NCBI GenBank assembly: GCA_963693085.1
Contig: OY856409.1
Coordinates: 666,640,091 to 666,704,090, forward strand
Direction of reading: 5' to 3'
Source: Alisma plantago-aquatica
Lineage: Eukaryota > Streptophyta > Magnoliopsida > Alismatales > Alismataceae
DNA: 64,000 bases
The position numbers and the translations under genes were made by a program. This document shows positions 33,681 through 46,909 of this stretch, one piece after another. Within the stretch, counting starts at the first letter, position 1; each line of letters begins with the position of its first letter. A model generated the notes under the pieces. It saw nothing but the letters and a program-made list of their open reading frames with translations, did no database searches and had not been told where the DNA came from.

Positions 33681-34836
33681 AAATATTTCTACCAGTCAGA
33701 CATTAAATTTAAATTCTAATTTGACTGAATATATTCATCTGACATTTAATTGATAAGGCTCTCACTACTTTGATCTAATTCATAGACCTCACTATTAATT
33801 TGGAATGTTAGAATGGGCAATATTCTAGTGAACCAAGATCCATAATACATTAAAACATGATCCCATTTTGAGTAACCACTCAAATTTTAACTATTTACGT
33901 AGGGAAGAATTAATAACGAAATCCAATGCAACTCTTTGATAGATAGTTGCACAAGTCCTTTTCAAAAACAATATAATGAAATATATGCCATCTTTATGCC
34001 TCTAGGTGCTTATTACTTTTAGTATCACAATAGTAAAGTCAATCCCAAAGGGATATACAATAAGAAATGAAACATGATTTTGCAGATTCACATGATTATT
34101 GTCATACTATCCAAGATAGATGGTTTACCATGGTTTGGTGTACACAACTGTAACTCATTGAGAAATTCATGTTTGGTACACATTTAAAGGCATCTTAAAC
34201 TTAACATTAAACTAAGGGATATGATATTACATTCATATGTATATGATCCCCATTACATATACATTATTATACATATTATATAATATAACTCTTACCACAA
34301 TAAATAAAATAGGATATGGTTAATAATACAACATCTTGAGACAAAAAAAGTTGTACAAAAATTTAAAGATTCACATCACATTTACCTAAATCTTCCATTA
34401 TGAGGATTTCCACTCAATCAAGTGTCAATCCATTCGAGATATTGGATTTCCTACTTGGGTAGTTATTTAGTGGTTTATGGAGTCATCACTCCATATTCAT
34501 CAAAAAACCCTCCAAGGACCTTCCTCGTTGGTGTAGGCTTCTGATCACACTCCACCATGGTCCAATGATGATGTTAGTACATAATCTGAATCTAATTATG
34601 AAAGCTTATTTGTACATGAATATTGTAGGGAAAGGGGGCATGGTATGCAATCCGTATACATGTAACAAATTTTGATCACAATAAAATACCAAAAAGTACA
34701 TGTTTCAAATCACTAGCAATAACCATTGCGACCTAGTTTCCATATGTAAATCCACCAAACAAAACACTTTTAAACATATCACATTGGTCAATTAAATATA
34801 AATATATCATATCATATATGATAGTTGGTGATTAAC
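33681..34836. other. Probable LTR/leader remnant of the decayed copia element
   Basis: AT-rich non-coding DNA between the gag start of the copia remnant and the gypsy LTR. No PBS could be found, so assignment rests on position only. Confidence 0.3.
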
Positions 34837-36164
34837 TGTAAGGAGTGGGGCCCCAGAGGGGATCCACTCCCTACTAAATTAAATAAAAAGGAAACATCCC
34901 ATATAACAAACACCACTATAATTTTTTCACAAAGGGATGATAATCCATTTTATTCAAAATTATTATTCAAGTAACCAAAATATAGCAGCGGTATACAAAA
35001 TATCTAACTATTATGTTGGTTAATATTATTCACTATACTTCACCACACATGGTGAGATATATGAAAACTAACTATACTCAAGGATCAACGGAGGGTCATC
35101 TAACTACCTTGAGAAATTCACCCAAAATGTTGAGCTATACTTGATGAAGTCCTGGTCCAACTTGGTTATTTTCTCCTTGACCTACACCTTGGGTTGGAAG
35201 CATACCCCAATAAGAGGAGAAAAGTAGATACGTCACCAAAACATTGGTATGAGCATATTAAATCAAGTATTGAGCAACAATATGAAACAAAGGACATCAA
35301 ATAAGCAAGGCTTCCCAAATAAAAAGGAAATGACTACCCAACTAGGCATAAAAGGATATGAATTTCAAAAGACAATAAATAAGAGAAATACATGCCATGA
35401 AATAAAACATAAATATTGTGCCACAGAAGTACATGTAAATTTTAGGCACAAAACCCATCACATTAATGACAACCTACATGCATGTGAGATAGGCATAACA
35501 CTAGAACAATATGAATAACAATGGCGACCAATGATCACAACCTTGAAACCTGATAGAGAATGGTGTACTGCCAAACTCTCCAATATATATAAAAGTGGAC
35601 ACAGAACCCTGGTATGGGGCATACGACCCCCATTCCAAAAGTATAACATGGACAGACAAACCAAAAACCAAAGTAGTTACACTACTCTAGGGCTACTGAA
35701 TCACATAACATGCGTAATGTAGAGGCACGTATAAAGTGTAGTCTTTTATACAATAAAGTTGCCATCGCAAAAATGGACAAAATAAGCATCAACCACATAA
35801 ATGGGGAAATTTAGGGTTCTAACTAGAAGAAAAGTACAAGTTAGAGTTAAAATAAAGTCCAATGAAGTAGGATGATCATTAGATCATAATAAACTAGATT
35901 GTTTCACATGGATTAAATTCTCAAAAGAGAAAGATTGTGTAGGCTAGTATGTCAAGAGAGTGAGAAACTAGGTTTGTTGCTCAAACATAATAATATGAGA
36001 TGCAAGCATACCTTGACTTGAGTGTTACGTCAAAGATCAAGTCCTAATATTCCAAGTATAGAGTCAACTCAAACCTACATAATATATTTGATCCATTAAT
36101 TAGGGTTTATGTTCTAATATATATGTATAGTGAAAACTCTAGAAATCCAAATCCATCGGTAAAA

Positions 36165-36410
36165 CCCTAGATCGAATCATTTTTTTGGTAACCCATGAGA
36201 CCCGTAAGGCTTTCACTGAGTCCAACCTGGGGAGCTCAGCCCCATCCTATTAGGAGCATAGCCCATTAAGTCGCATAGAGGCCGGCTGCACTACAGGAGA
36301 AATGATTCCAAATAGAACCACCAGGAGGATTCGAACCCGAGACCCTTTGTGAGGGGCCCCGTACTGCGACCACCTAAGCTACTGCTCACCGACTCCCTAG
36401 ATCGACTCAT
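36165..36410 (-). mobile_element. tRNA-derived SINE with 16-bp target duplication
   Basis: A 214-bp insertion at 36181-36394 flanked by CCCTAGATCGAATCAT (36165-36180) and CCCTAGATCGACTCAT (36395-36410). On the minus strand it has an A-box-like TAGCTTAGGTGG and a B-box GGTTCGAATCC about 45 bases later, the internal pol III promoter of a tRNA head, and ends in an A-run. The other LTR copy (about 40570-40590, ACCCTAGAACAACTCATG) has the empty site. It inserted after the two LTR copies had separated. Confidence 0.9.
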
Positions 36411-37165
36411 TTTAAAGACCTAACATTGATTTCAAAGTTTCTTAATGATATTTGACTCAAAGTCACAACTTCATTAATCATGATGTCATTTTTAGTTACT
36501 ATTAAGATCAAAAGTGAAAGAAAACCCTAAAAATGATGTTTTTAAAACATTGAAATTAGGTGATGATAACTTTGAGATCAAGAATCCAACAAATAATTTT
36601 GCATATTTTTTAGATAAATAGAGAGAAATTATGAATTTTGGAAGCTTTGGCCAATAAAAAATTTGAGAAAAGCCACATAGGCAAAACAAAATTCATGTGA
36701 GAGAGAGGGATTGAGCCCATTGAGATGCCCAATCATCGGTAGCCATCTCACCCAATCAGTGGCCTGTGGGGTGCGACTAAGGAATCAAAATGACAACAAA
36801 AAGATGATCTTACCCAAGTCAAAAATAAATCAAAATAGAAAGACGAGTGGCAAAATTGTAAGCATAATGCAAGTCATCTCTTATCCAAGCTTGTGCCATG
36901 AGTGTGGCTGGGCAACGAGCTACTTGTGCCAGAATTAGGGAAAATCATGGCTGGTCATGTTTGTAAGATATGAGTGCCTAAAAACAAAAAGGAGACGTCT
37001 CTAAATCGTATTGTCAATCTAATTGAGTGCAGGTGTTGTGAGTGGGGAATCCTTGATTGGTGTTGTGACCTGGATACCAGGCTTGTAGTGGTAATACATA
37101 AAGGTTGGAGAAAAATTGAAGCGCGAGAAGAGTTTCTAGAGGTGCAACGAACACGAGAAATGCAG

Positions 37166-37166
<1 letters not shown>

Positions 37167-37233
<67 letters not shown>
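37167..37233. repeat. (TA)n microsatellite in the left LTR
   Basis: About 33 TA units. The corresponding place in the right LTR copy (41371-42418) is interrupted by two MITEs. Confidence 0.95.
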
Positions 37234-37236
<3 letters not shown>

Positions 37237-38592
37237 TTAGGGGAAAGCGTGCAGGTGTATAGAGGTTTTGAGAAGTAGAGAAACAAAATATGGAAATTTG
37301 CCAAATAGGGAAAGTAGGATCTGAATTATGGCTCGTTGCATGCATATTCTTATCATGAATTCAATGCAAGGAAAATCATGAAGAAAGATGGGGAGACCAG
37401 TGAGATACCCACAAAAAACTAGGTCACTTTACTATTCACATACATTCCTTCCTCCCCAAGGTTGGGTACAACTTATGCACTATTAGATCAACGATCGGAC
37501 GATGTGAGACATTGAATGAATCAAAAACATTTTCCAAATCAGAAAGCAAGTAAAGTGAGGTTGCATAATTATGTACTTTCTTTCCAAATCAATTTGAGGG
37601 TGCAAACATCATTCAAATAATATAAAATTAACTCTAGACTAACTAGGATATGTAGATTTCAATTATGGCATTAGTTCTTGCTTTTAGGAGCTTATAGTAT
37701 TTTATTTAATTCTTTTACATTATCTCTTCTATTCTCTATCCTTAAAGAATTTGAGGCATCTAGAAACCTCTAAAGATGCAAAACATGGCCCATAAGCAAA
37801 CAAAAACATGAAGATTATGATTTTGCAATTCATTTTCCCATTTGGGGTTATTTAGCATGTTATTCAATGTTTTGGGCTTCAATGTACAATCTATCTCCTA
37901 AAATACACTAGGATAGGCAAGTTTGTCCAAACAAGATCAAAATTCACATATAGGTTAATTTTGATATGTAGATTTTGAATCTGGGGTTTAATTCTACTCT
38001 TGGATACTTCGTATTATTTACTTAATATTTTTGTCACTTATCCTATTTCCTTTTCTAAATAGAATTAAAATAGTTATTATTATGCAAATAATGTGAAACT
38101 TGGCTCCCAAGGCAATTGGTACCCAAAGAACACAATTTTACTATTATAATTTATTTTGATGGAACCATTAGGAATTTTGACACATTATAATTGTATTTAT
38201 TAAAATATTATATCTTTATTATCACACTTACTTAAAGGAATCTGTAGTAATTTCATATTGTTACAAAAAGACTTATATATTATTATTGTGCATGAAATCC
38301 ACATGTTACTTAATTGACATATTTAATATATTTATTCCACATTAATTTGTATGATTATACATGAAAAGTCCAAATTGTCATTTTAACACATGCATTAATC
38401 ATATTTTCGTCCATTGTGTGAGCAAAGGAAATGTATGTAATATATTTCATGAATTAACTTTCATGTTAGCATATATTATATTTATTATGTAAATGTCTTT
38501 TAGTATTATTCTTGTTTGATCGCATCTATAGAACAAGCCTTACTAGTTTCATAATCATGGTATAGGGTCGGATTCTAGGTTCTCGTTCAACA

Positions 38593-38609
38593 CTCCACCC
38601 CTTTAAATG
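38593..38609 (-). other. Polypurine tract of the gypsy element
   Basis: Minus strand ATTTAAAGGGGTGGAG directly before the LTR start TGTTGAAC. The same bases overlap the end of the pol remnant, as is usual in Ty3/gypsy elements. Confidence 0.75.
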
Positions 38610-38864
38610 ATTTCATCCTTGAAAACTAAACATCCCAACATAATCATTCACCTATACTCCACCTCTTTACAAGGTTTTACCTAATAAGTCAAAAAACACT
38701 ATAGGTTCGAAGAATGATCTTTCCCAACACTCATGTTCTTCATCACTTTTATCTTCAAGGTACTATGCAACATAGAAAAGATGTTTTTAAAGTCTAACTA
38801 AGAGATTATGGGTTATGTTGAACATGATCTTCTTCATTAACTTCTTCATCATAGAAAGCAAATA

Positions 38865-39900
38865 CTATTCTAGCATGTCTCTAAATAGGTCTTCCTCTAT
38901 TATTGTTGTCATTATATTGAGGAGGTTCTTGAGGTTGTTGTAGTTGATTTGGTGCACCCAATCACAAAGTTGAGGACATTTATGTCGAATATGACCAGGC
39001 TCATTGCAATGATTATGTATAACTTGAGATCTAGGTTGAGATCTATCTTGATTCCAACCATGAAAACACTTCCCGGGAGGATGATAACCATTACACTTGA
39101 CACACATGTCCCTCTTCTGTTCATCATATAAGAACTTCCTTTTCTTGTTATGTTCCTTAGGTTGATGTCCTGGATAAGACTCAACAGGTATAGCTTTATC
39201 AACCATCTATTGAAAAATCAAGGGAAGTTGTGGGACAAGAGCACGACCCATGTTGTAGTTGAGTCCTTGAACAAATAGGTCAGCCCTACGATCCTCACTC
39301 AGACCAGAAGCATAACTTTCAAGCAACAAGAACTTGCACATAACCAGAAACAAACATAGAACCTTTCTTCAGACAAAATTATGCTTCCTTCTTCTTTAGG
39401 GAAGTAGTACAAATGCACTTACCATGAAAAAATACCAAGAGTTGTTCCCATGTCATAGTACAAATGTCACGAGTCCTTGTTGTACCATTCCACTGACACT
39501 AATTGGTCCATCTAGCACACAAGATGCAAACCTAACCTTATGATGCGGAGGACATGCCAACCATAAAAAGTTCACTCTATGGATAAAACCTAGTCATCGA
39601 CTTTATCAACATCCTCCAATTCTCCTTCACCTTGAAGTAGGGTGGTTGCATCTTCATGATGTCGGTTAATGAGCACTCCTTGGGCTTTTCAGACATAGGA
39701 GGTGTTCATCTTTCTTACCATATTTCTCGTAAGGAATTGTCGCAACAAACTAATTTTATTCTGGAAAAATGACTATACCAACATTAGAAGAAGGAGAGGT
39801 CAGGGTATCCTACCCCATCGATGAATGACTTTCATTTGGAGGGGTAACTTGAAACACAGGAGGGGTAAAAAGAAATGATCCATCATTAGCATTTTATACT
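38865..39900 (-). pseudogene. gag: Ty3/gypsy gag remnant with zinc-knuckle region
   Basis: The best open part is 39206-38865 (113 aa): CVKCNGYHPPGKCFHGW, a first knuckle-like region, then HNHCNEPGHIRHKC, a CCHC knuckle in which the first Cys is replaced by His. Upstream on the minus strand, FLLLESYASGLSEDRRADLFVQGLNYNMG (39350-39240, in part) matches the retrotransposon gag domain of gypsy elements. Several stops separate the pieces. Downstream of the knuckle the coding sequence is lost and joins the end-of-pol remnant at about 38620. Confidence 0.82.
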
Positions 39901-40068
39901 TAGGGTTTTGGGGGTATCTCATAACCAGCTAGGTTATCAACATATGAGTTATCTTCGGCCATAAGGGTTTGTCTGCAGAAGGAAAGGGTACCAGGTATAA
40001 CCAATCTATGGAAAAGGTAATCATCCTAAGGAAACAAGATTGAAATATTTAGATAACTAATAGCTAAT

Positions 40069-40081
40069 GGCTCTGATACCA
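40069..40081 (-). other. Primer binding site of the gypsy element (initiator Met tRNA)
   Basis: Minus strand TGGTATCAGAGCC, four bases after the LTR end CTTACA. It is a perfect match to the common plant tRNA-iMet PBS and fixes orientation and LTR boundary. Confidence 0.92.
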
Positions 40082-40448
40082 TACTTGTAAGGAGTGGGAC
40101 CCGAGAGGGGATACACTTCCTACTAAATTAAATAAAAAGGAAGCATCCCATATAAAAAACACCACTATAAGTTTTTCACAAAGGGTTGATAATACATTTT
40201 ATTCAAAAGTATGATTCAAGTAACCAAAATTCTCAACTGAGAGAGATTGTGTAGGCTGGTATGTCAAGAGAGTGAGAAAATAGGTTTTCTCAAAGATAAT
40301 AAAATGAGTTAAAAACATACCTTCACTTGATTGTTAAGTCAGATATCAAGCCCTAATCTTCCATGTTTAGAGTCAACTCAAACCTACATATAATATTTTG
40401 TCCATTAATTAGGGTTTATGTTATAATATATGTATATATATGTGTATA

Positions 40449-40533
<85 letters not shown>
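40449..40533. repeat. (TA)n microsatellite
   Basis: More than 35 TA units where the left LTR copy has only a short ATATATATGTATAG (about 36117-36130), so the expansion arose in this copy. Confidence 0.95.
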
Positions 40534-40535
<2 letters not shown>

Positions 40536-41370
40536 AAAAAACTCGGGAAATATAAATCCATCGATGAAACCCTAGAACAACTCATGTTAAAGACCTAACA
40601 CTGATTTTAGATTTTCTTAATTATATTTGACTCAATGTCAAGACTTTATTAATCATGATGTTACTTTTAGTTACTATTAAGATCATAAGAGAAAGCAAAA
40701 CCCTAAAAATCATGTTTTTAAAACATTGAAACCAGACGATGATAAGTTGATGAAAAGATAGAGGACAATTTTTTGAATCCAACAAAATATTTTTCAATAA
40801 TTTTTAGATAAACAAAGAGAAATTTATGAATTTTTGAAGCCTTGGCCAATTAGAAATTTGAGAAAATCCATGTAAGCAAAAACAAATTGTGTGAGAGAGA
40901 TGGATTGCGACCACTGAGATGGTGCAATCATCAATGGCCATCTCAGACAGTCAGCGGCCAACGGTGTGCGTGACTAAGGAAGCAAAACAATGGTGAAAAG
41001 ATGGCATTACCCCATGTCAAAAAATAAAACAAAATATTAAGTTGAGGGGCAAAACTATAAATATGATGCAAGTCATCTCTTACGAAAGCATGTGCCATGG
41101 CTGTGTCTTGTCAATAAGTTTCTTGCGCCATTATTGGGAAAAATCATGATAGGTCATGATTTTATGATATGAGTGCCACGAAACTGAAAGAAGATGTCTC
41201 TGAATAATACCATCAGTCTAATTGAGTTGAGGTGTTGTGAGCGGGGGATCCTTGAAGCCGGTGTTGCAGCCCGGTTACCAGGCTTGTGCTAGTAATAAGT
41301 GAAGGCTGGAGAGAAATTTAAGCATGAGAAGACTTCCTAGAGGGACAAAAAATGTGAGAGTTGTGGTACT

Positions 41371-41403
41371 ATATATACATATATATACATATATATATGT
41401 ATA

Positions 41404-41489
<86 letters not shown>
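41371..41489. repeat. (TA)n microsatellite, left of MITE 1
   Basis: TA units with TACATA/TATGTA variants at the left end. They are the left flank of the MITE at 41490. Confidence 0.93.
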
Positions 41490-41491
<2 letters not shown>

Positions 41492-41836
41492 CTGTTCATT
41501 CATTACCCGCGTGGGTAGCCAGATTTTTGCTACCCGTGGAGTAACTCGGGGTTAAAAGAGTAATTATATTGGTCACTAGAATAACTCTTCTAAATCAAAA
41601 GAGTAACTGTATTGATACATAGAGTAACTCTGAGAGCAAAAGAGTAACTGCGCAGAAAATATACAGTCAGTAAATATGTGGACGGGTTTTTTTATTTTGG
41701 GGGGGGGCAAATGATATTATTTTTGGATCAAATTTTTTGGGGAGCTAGATAAAATTCTCCTCTACAATTGCAAAAAAATAAAAAAATATCAGGAAGTGTG
41801 CGCGGGTAGTTACCCCCGCGAGTATTAAAGATGAAC

Positions 41837-41838
<2 letters not shown>
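41490..41838. mobile_element. MITE 1 inside (TA)n tract
   Basis: About 350 bp with imperfect terminal inverted repeats: left GGCTGTTCATTCATTACCCG, right (reverse complement) GGGTTCATCTTTAATACTCG, both continuing into CG-rich GGG. Flanked on both sides by pure TA repeat. Internally it repeats AAAGAGTAACT-type words at 41550-41650. No ORF. The superfamily is uncertain, because the TA flanks hide any target duplication. Confidence 0.7.

Positions 41839-41918
<80 letters not shown>
41839..41918. repeat. (TA)n microsatellite between the two MITEs
   Basis: About 40 TA units separating MITE 1 and MITE 2. Confidence 0.95.
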
Positions 41919-42421
<503 letters not shown>

Positions 42422-42838
42422 GGAAAAGCATGTGGGTGTATAGAGGTTTTGAAAAGTAGAGAAATGAAATTGAGCAATTCACAAAACAGGGATGTAGGGT
42501 CCGATTTATGGCTCATTGCATGTGGATTCTTATCACAAATTCAATGCAAGGAAAATCAAGAAGAAAGAAGATCACATGTCCCTTCCAACCCAAGCTAGGG
42601 GATGAGTTTTGTGTCATTAGATCAATGATCAGACGATCCACAATACGACAATATTGAGAAGGTGCATGACATTTAATGAATTAAAAACCTTATCAAAATC
42701 AGAAATCAAATAAAGCAAGGTTACATAATTATGTACTTTCTTTCCAAATCAAATTGATTGCGTAAACATCATCCAATTAATATGAAATTTTAACCCTAGA
42801 CTAAATAGGACATGTAGATTCCAATTATGGCATTAGAT

Positions 42839-44640
42839 TCCAGTAAGAGGAAGAATTTGTAGACAACTTGTGTCTTAATGTGTATGTCTCCCATTGGACG
42901 TCCACACCTTTATATAAGAGATTAATAGGATTAGATTTACAAAAATACAATCATGGTCCTAGTCACAATTCAATAAGGAATTAGACTAGGAAACTCACAT
43001 ATATTCCTAGTTGATTGGTTTGTTATCCAATCAATCATTTGGGGTCACCCAATCAATCGACTACTACATCCAATTAACCAGACGACCAATCCTAGTTTGA
43101 TGTGATTGGTCAGTTTGACTCTTAATTGAACAAGTCTCCATTTTCCTTATTGTTCATAGACTTGTGTACAATTGATTGGTTGAGTTATCCACTCGAATGG
43201 ATGGTTAGTTTCCCAAATGGTAACCAATCAATTATCTGACTATCAGTTGGTTGATTGTTATGTACCATCCAATCAACCAAATGTGTTTCCTATTGATTGG
43301 TTAGTTAGTCACCATCATTTACCTGATTCACAAACATGTTCAAAAAATTTAATATCGTTAAGCATCCTTATCTATTCCGCAGTGATATCAAATGTGTCAC
43401 AAGAAAAGAGAAATATCTACTAACACATCATTTCTACCCAAGTAATTGAAGTAATTTGAGAAAAAAAAAACTATAAATGATCAATGTTACCATGACCGTG
43501 TAATCCCTTTGTCACAGATATCTCAATTGAATTACACGCATGGTGTTGTCATCCTCTACATTTTCAATCTATGATTCTTGAACCAGAGTGTAATGTCAAG
43601 ATTATGTGAAATTAATGTCATGTATTGACTGTCAATGCATTTCATAGTCTCATTGAATAAGTTTCTGGTATATCACTTCATTAGGAGGAAGGAATTATAT
43701 CAACATCACTTACAATAATCCACAACTGTTACAATGCTCTCAATCATTATTTGTATGAAAACTCTCATTCATAGTCAAGTTGGATAGTATTAAAGTACAC
43801 ATGGCAACATGTGCTCATTGTAGTGACTTTAGGTGTAAGGATCTTAATAACCTCTTTCACATTGATATATGACTCTAACTTACATGACATGATTCCATGA
43901 GTACTTCTTAAAGTGGTATGTTGTATACAACTTGTTCTCGAACAAGTACATTTTTTTAAGGAAGTGTGGGGGAATTCTATTCATCCCGTTCCCCAGTGAG
44001 CAAGTAAAAGATCATATGTACAAGTGGAATCCTAACTATTCTACAAATTTGGGTCCTCAACTCAAGACCAGACCAAAAGAAAAGGTATCTATCTATGTGT
44101 CATCAGCCACAACTGCCTCCCATCTCAAGTAAGCAACACCCCATGATTCTAACTTGTACAACCCCCTAACAGGGGGATGCATCAATCTAAGGTCAATAAA
44201 TGAGTAAGGTTGTTCTAAATTGGCCCCGTATGCTTCCAGCTGACAACCAATCGATTTTGTTCTCTATGGATAAAGGAGTTGTCACACACTCTAGCCCACA
44301 TAAGTTCATGAATCCTATGAAGGGGTACCTTCACTCTCTCGAACAAGTACATATACTTGACTAAAGAGACATAGTCATCATTCATCATGCACAATAATCT
44401 TATGTATTATATTTGTCCTATAATATCCACAATGATAGTTGACTAAATATATTACAAGAATGAATAATATTCAATATACATATGATATAATGCTTAGGTC
44501 CTAAACCAACACCATATGTTCATCTAGTCAAAACATTCTTCAGACATAATTATATTTAACCATTGTATCGATATTGAAATAAACATTAGAAGTAGAATTG
44601 CCTTTTATTAATAATCAAATCATATATGATGAACTCCTAT
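42839..44640 (-). mobile_element. Probable LTR fragment of another retrotransposon
   Basis: On the minus strand, a TATA box (CTCTTATATAAAGG, 42905-42918) is followed by a U5-like stretch ending at the break with the gypsy LTR (42838). Upstream of the TATA lies a cluster of TTGATTGG/CCAATCAA palindromes (43010-43320), an arrangement like the palindromes in the Sirevirus LTR. No PBS, PPT or coding domain was found, so this may be a solo or truncated LTR. Confidence 0.35.
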
Positions 44641-45549
44641 TACTATCATCATATGATGGATCTCGGTACACAAAACCAATAATTATGACTCCGATACAAA
44701 TAAATACAATTAGTTTTACATAAAACATAAACATTGTTTAGTCTATAGAAATCAGATTGCACACAACGCAGTGGGGACGACGGGGCGTGGCGGGGTGAGG
44801 TGTATGCATATAAGTGTACAATACACAAATATACCCAATAATTTATAGACTGTACTCTAAACAACATGCATTGTATTAAATTTGTTGTCTAATTTGATTA
44901 TATTGTTTCTGATCTTTTTGAGGATTTTGTTCTCTCATCGTTGATATTGACTTTGTCTGCATCATTCATTTATGAAGATTACAAAAATTATCTTGAAGGG
45001 TTGTTCATTGTTTTTCTGAATGAAGGATTTGATCTCTCATATATGTACCTTATCTACACAACAATATCTTAATGTTGGTCGACAAGTCAACTATAATTAC
45101 AACTGGATCCCAAATTTTTGTACTCATGATGGAAATTTACCTTCTTGAATTTGTTTATCTTAATTGTTGAATTCACATAACTTGGCACTATCCTTCCAAA
45201 TAAGTATTATTAGGGGAAGTGCAAGTATCTCATCGTAATGTCCCAGTATTTTCAGCACCGCCATTACCAGCATATAAACCATTAAGAAGTTATAAAAAAA
45301 TGTATTTCAAGCATAAATAAGACATTCTCAAGTATCATCACAGGAAGGCAACCTAAAATAACTACAATGTAATGAATCACGATGAAGTACACTATTCAAA
45401 CTGAACTTAATTCATAAATAAGTACTTTTATTATTCTCACATAAGATCCACACTTCCTAGTTGTGAATAAGTAATCTTTAACCACATGCGCATAATGATA
45501 TTGCACATGAAAGAACGATGAGGAAACAATAAAATCTAGTCAGATACTT
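44641..45549. other. AT-rich DNA with a diverged duplicate segment
   Basis: 44940-45100 (GATATTGACTTTGTCTGCAT to ATGTTGGTCGACAAGTCAAC) resembles 45885-46010 (GATATTGACTGCTGAAGATG to ATGTTGGTCTGCAAGTTGAC) in the same orientation. No recognisable protein. Confidence 0.4.
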
Positions 45550-46174
45550 TCATAAGCCGCCACCAACCCTGGCAAAAGAAGCTGCATTGTTGTAAGCTGT
45601 TTTTGGTGAGCCACGTCTGGTTTGATTTATGCTAACAAAACCATCCCCTCTAGTTGGAGGTGGGGGAACCATGGTTCTCGTCGGCTACTACCAGTGTCTT
45701 CAAGAAAATGACTACCAATTAGACTTGGTTGGGAAGTCCTTCTCTTGAAGCATATCACTTCTTCCCTATTCAAATTAATTTTTGTATCTACTCCGAGCGG
45801 CATGCACAAAAGTAAGTCCTCCAGCTAACCAATTTTAATCGAGTTGTTTCGAAAAACCTTAGAGGCTTTTATTCTTCCACATATTTTCGATATTGACTGC
45901 TGAAGATGACAAAGTTATATCTTGAGATGACGAACTAAGGAGTTTGGTCCCTCAGATATCTCCCTTGACATTCCTACAAAATTTCGATGTTGGTCTGCAA
46001 GTTGACTATAATGGAAAGTGTACCATGAACTTTATGGAAATGTAGCTTCTCGCGAATCCGTTTGTCAAATTCTTGCATTACGTCGTTTACGTTGGATTTA
46101 GTTTTATAGAAGGAAACCAATAATAAGGCATTGGTAATGAAGCTATCAAAATTAGAAACCGAACACAGAACCAT
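45550..46174 (-). other. Unrecognised minus-strand ORFs, possible gene fragment
   Basis: 46174-45974 reads an open frame containing SNVNDVMQEFDKRIREKLHF and SIIVNLQTNIEIL, ending at an AG-type splice context. 45809-45627 reads LNREEVICFKRRTSQPSLIG. Composition and residue mix look protein-like, and part of the first is duplicated at about 44940-45100. I do not recognise the protein; it could be a captured host-gene fragment. Confidence 0.3.
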
Positions 46175-46705
46175 GCCAGCGGTTAACAGTACAAATACGT
46201 ATGCAAGGCGTATAAGAATTTTGGTTTTTATATGTTATATAAAGGACTATATCTAGTATACCCACCGGAAGACGCATGCATATAGACCCGCCCCTAGGTT
46301 AGATTGCTATGCCAATGAAATGGATACAGCTCAGATGCTGATGCGACTTGTTTATAAGCAAGTGCACTTGTCGTAGCGCTTAAATAGTGTCATACTATAC
46401 TGAAATAATTCCGCTTTTAGCATCGTCCTTTTTCCCCATCAGAAAGAATGTGCGAGTTTATATTATAGGACGCTTCATTTGGCAGATATGAATGACATTC
46501 TTCCCTGTTCAAACAGTATGTTTGTTTATCTCTAAAGAATGCAGTGAAAACAAAGTACGTAAGCTGTCCTAATGTTGTCGATTGGATCTATTTAATGATG
46601 TTTATCTGAAATTATCATCAGATTGGATAGCTAGAGACAGTTGTCCGTAAAGTCAAAACCACCGTTCACCAAGCAAGAAGCATCCCCTATGCTGGTGTCT
46701 ATTGG
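46175..46705. other. No feature recognised
   Basis: Non-coding DNA of slightly higher GC than the surroundings. No ORF or repeat of note. Confidence 0.5.
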
Positions 46706-46909
46706 GTCAAGGCCAGTGGCATAGCCACATGGAGGCCTGGGTGGTCATACGCTCTACCCATGTTTCCAAATTTACTAATAATCAAGTTTAAATGGGCTGG
46801 ACTTTAATGGAAAAACACATATTGTGCCCTATCCAATATTTCTAATTTAGGCTCCACATTAGTGGTGCCTCCCTTTACCAGATTTGCTGACTCCGCCACT
46901 GGTCAAGGC
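46706..46909. mobile_element. hAT-type MITE with perfect 8-bp target duplication
   Basis: A 188-bp element (46714-46901) begins CAGTGGCATAGCCA and ends with the complement of CAGTGGCGGAGTCA. It is flanked by GTCAAGGC on both sides (46706-46713 and 46902-46909). Eight-base duplications and CAGTGGC-like termini mark the hAT superfamily. There is no coding capacity. Confidence 0.92.

Larger units (their letters stand above)
34837..38592 (-). repeat. Left LTR copy (3' LTR) of the gypsy element, with SINE insertion
   Basis: On the minus strand it starts TGTTGAACGAGAACC right after the PPT (plus-strand end 38592) and ends CTCCTTACA (plus-strand start 34837). It is 3,756 bp including a 214-bp SINE plus duplication. 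It is co-linear with 40086-42838 except for a 937-bp segment (34982-35918) absent from the other copy and the outer 918 bp (37675-38592). Short ORFs within it lack recognisable content. Confidence 0.8.

Noticed and set aside
36300..36394. tRNA gene on the minus strand (A and B boxes visible)
   Set aside because: The boxes belong to a SINE head: the region ends in an A-run, has a 16-bp target duplication and does not fold as a complete cloverleaf by eye.
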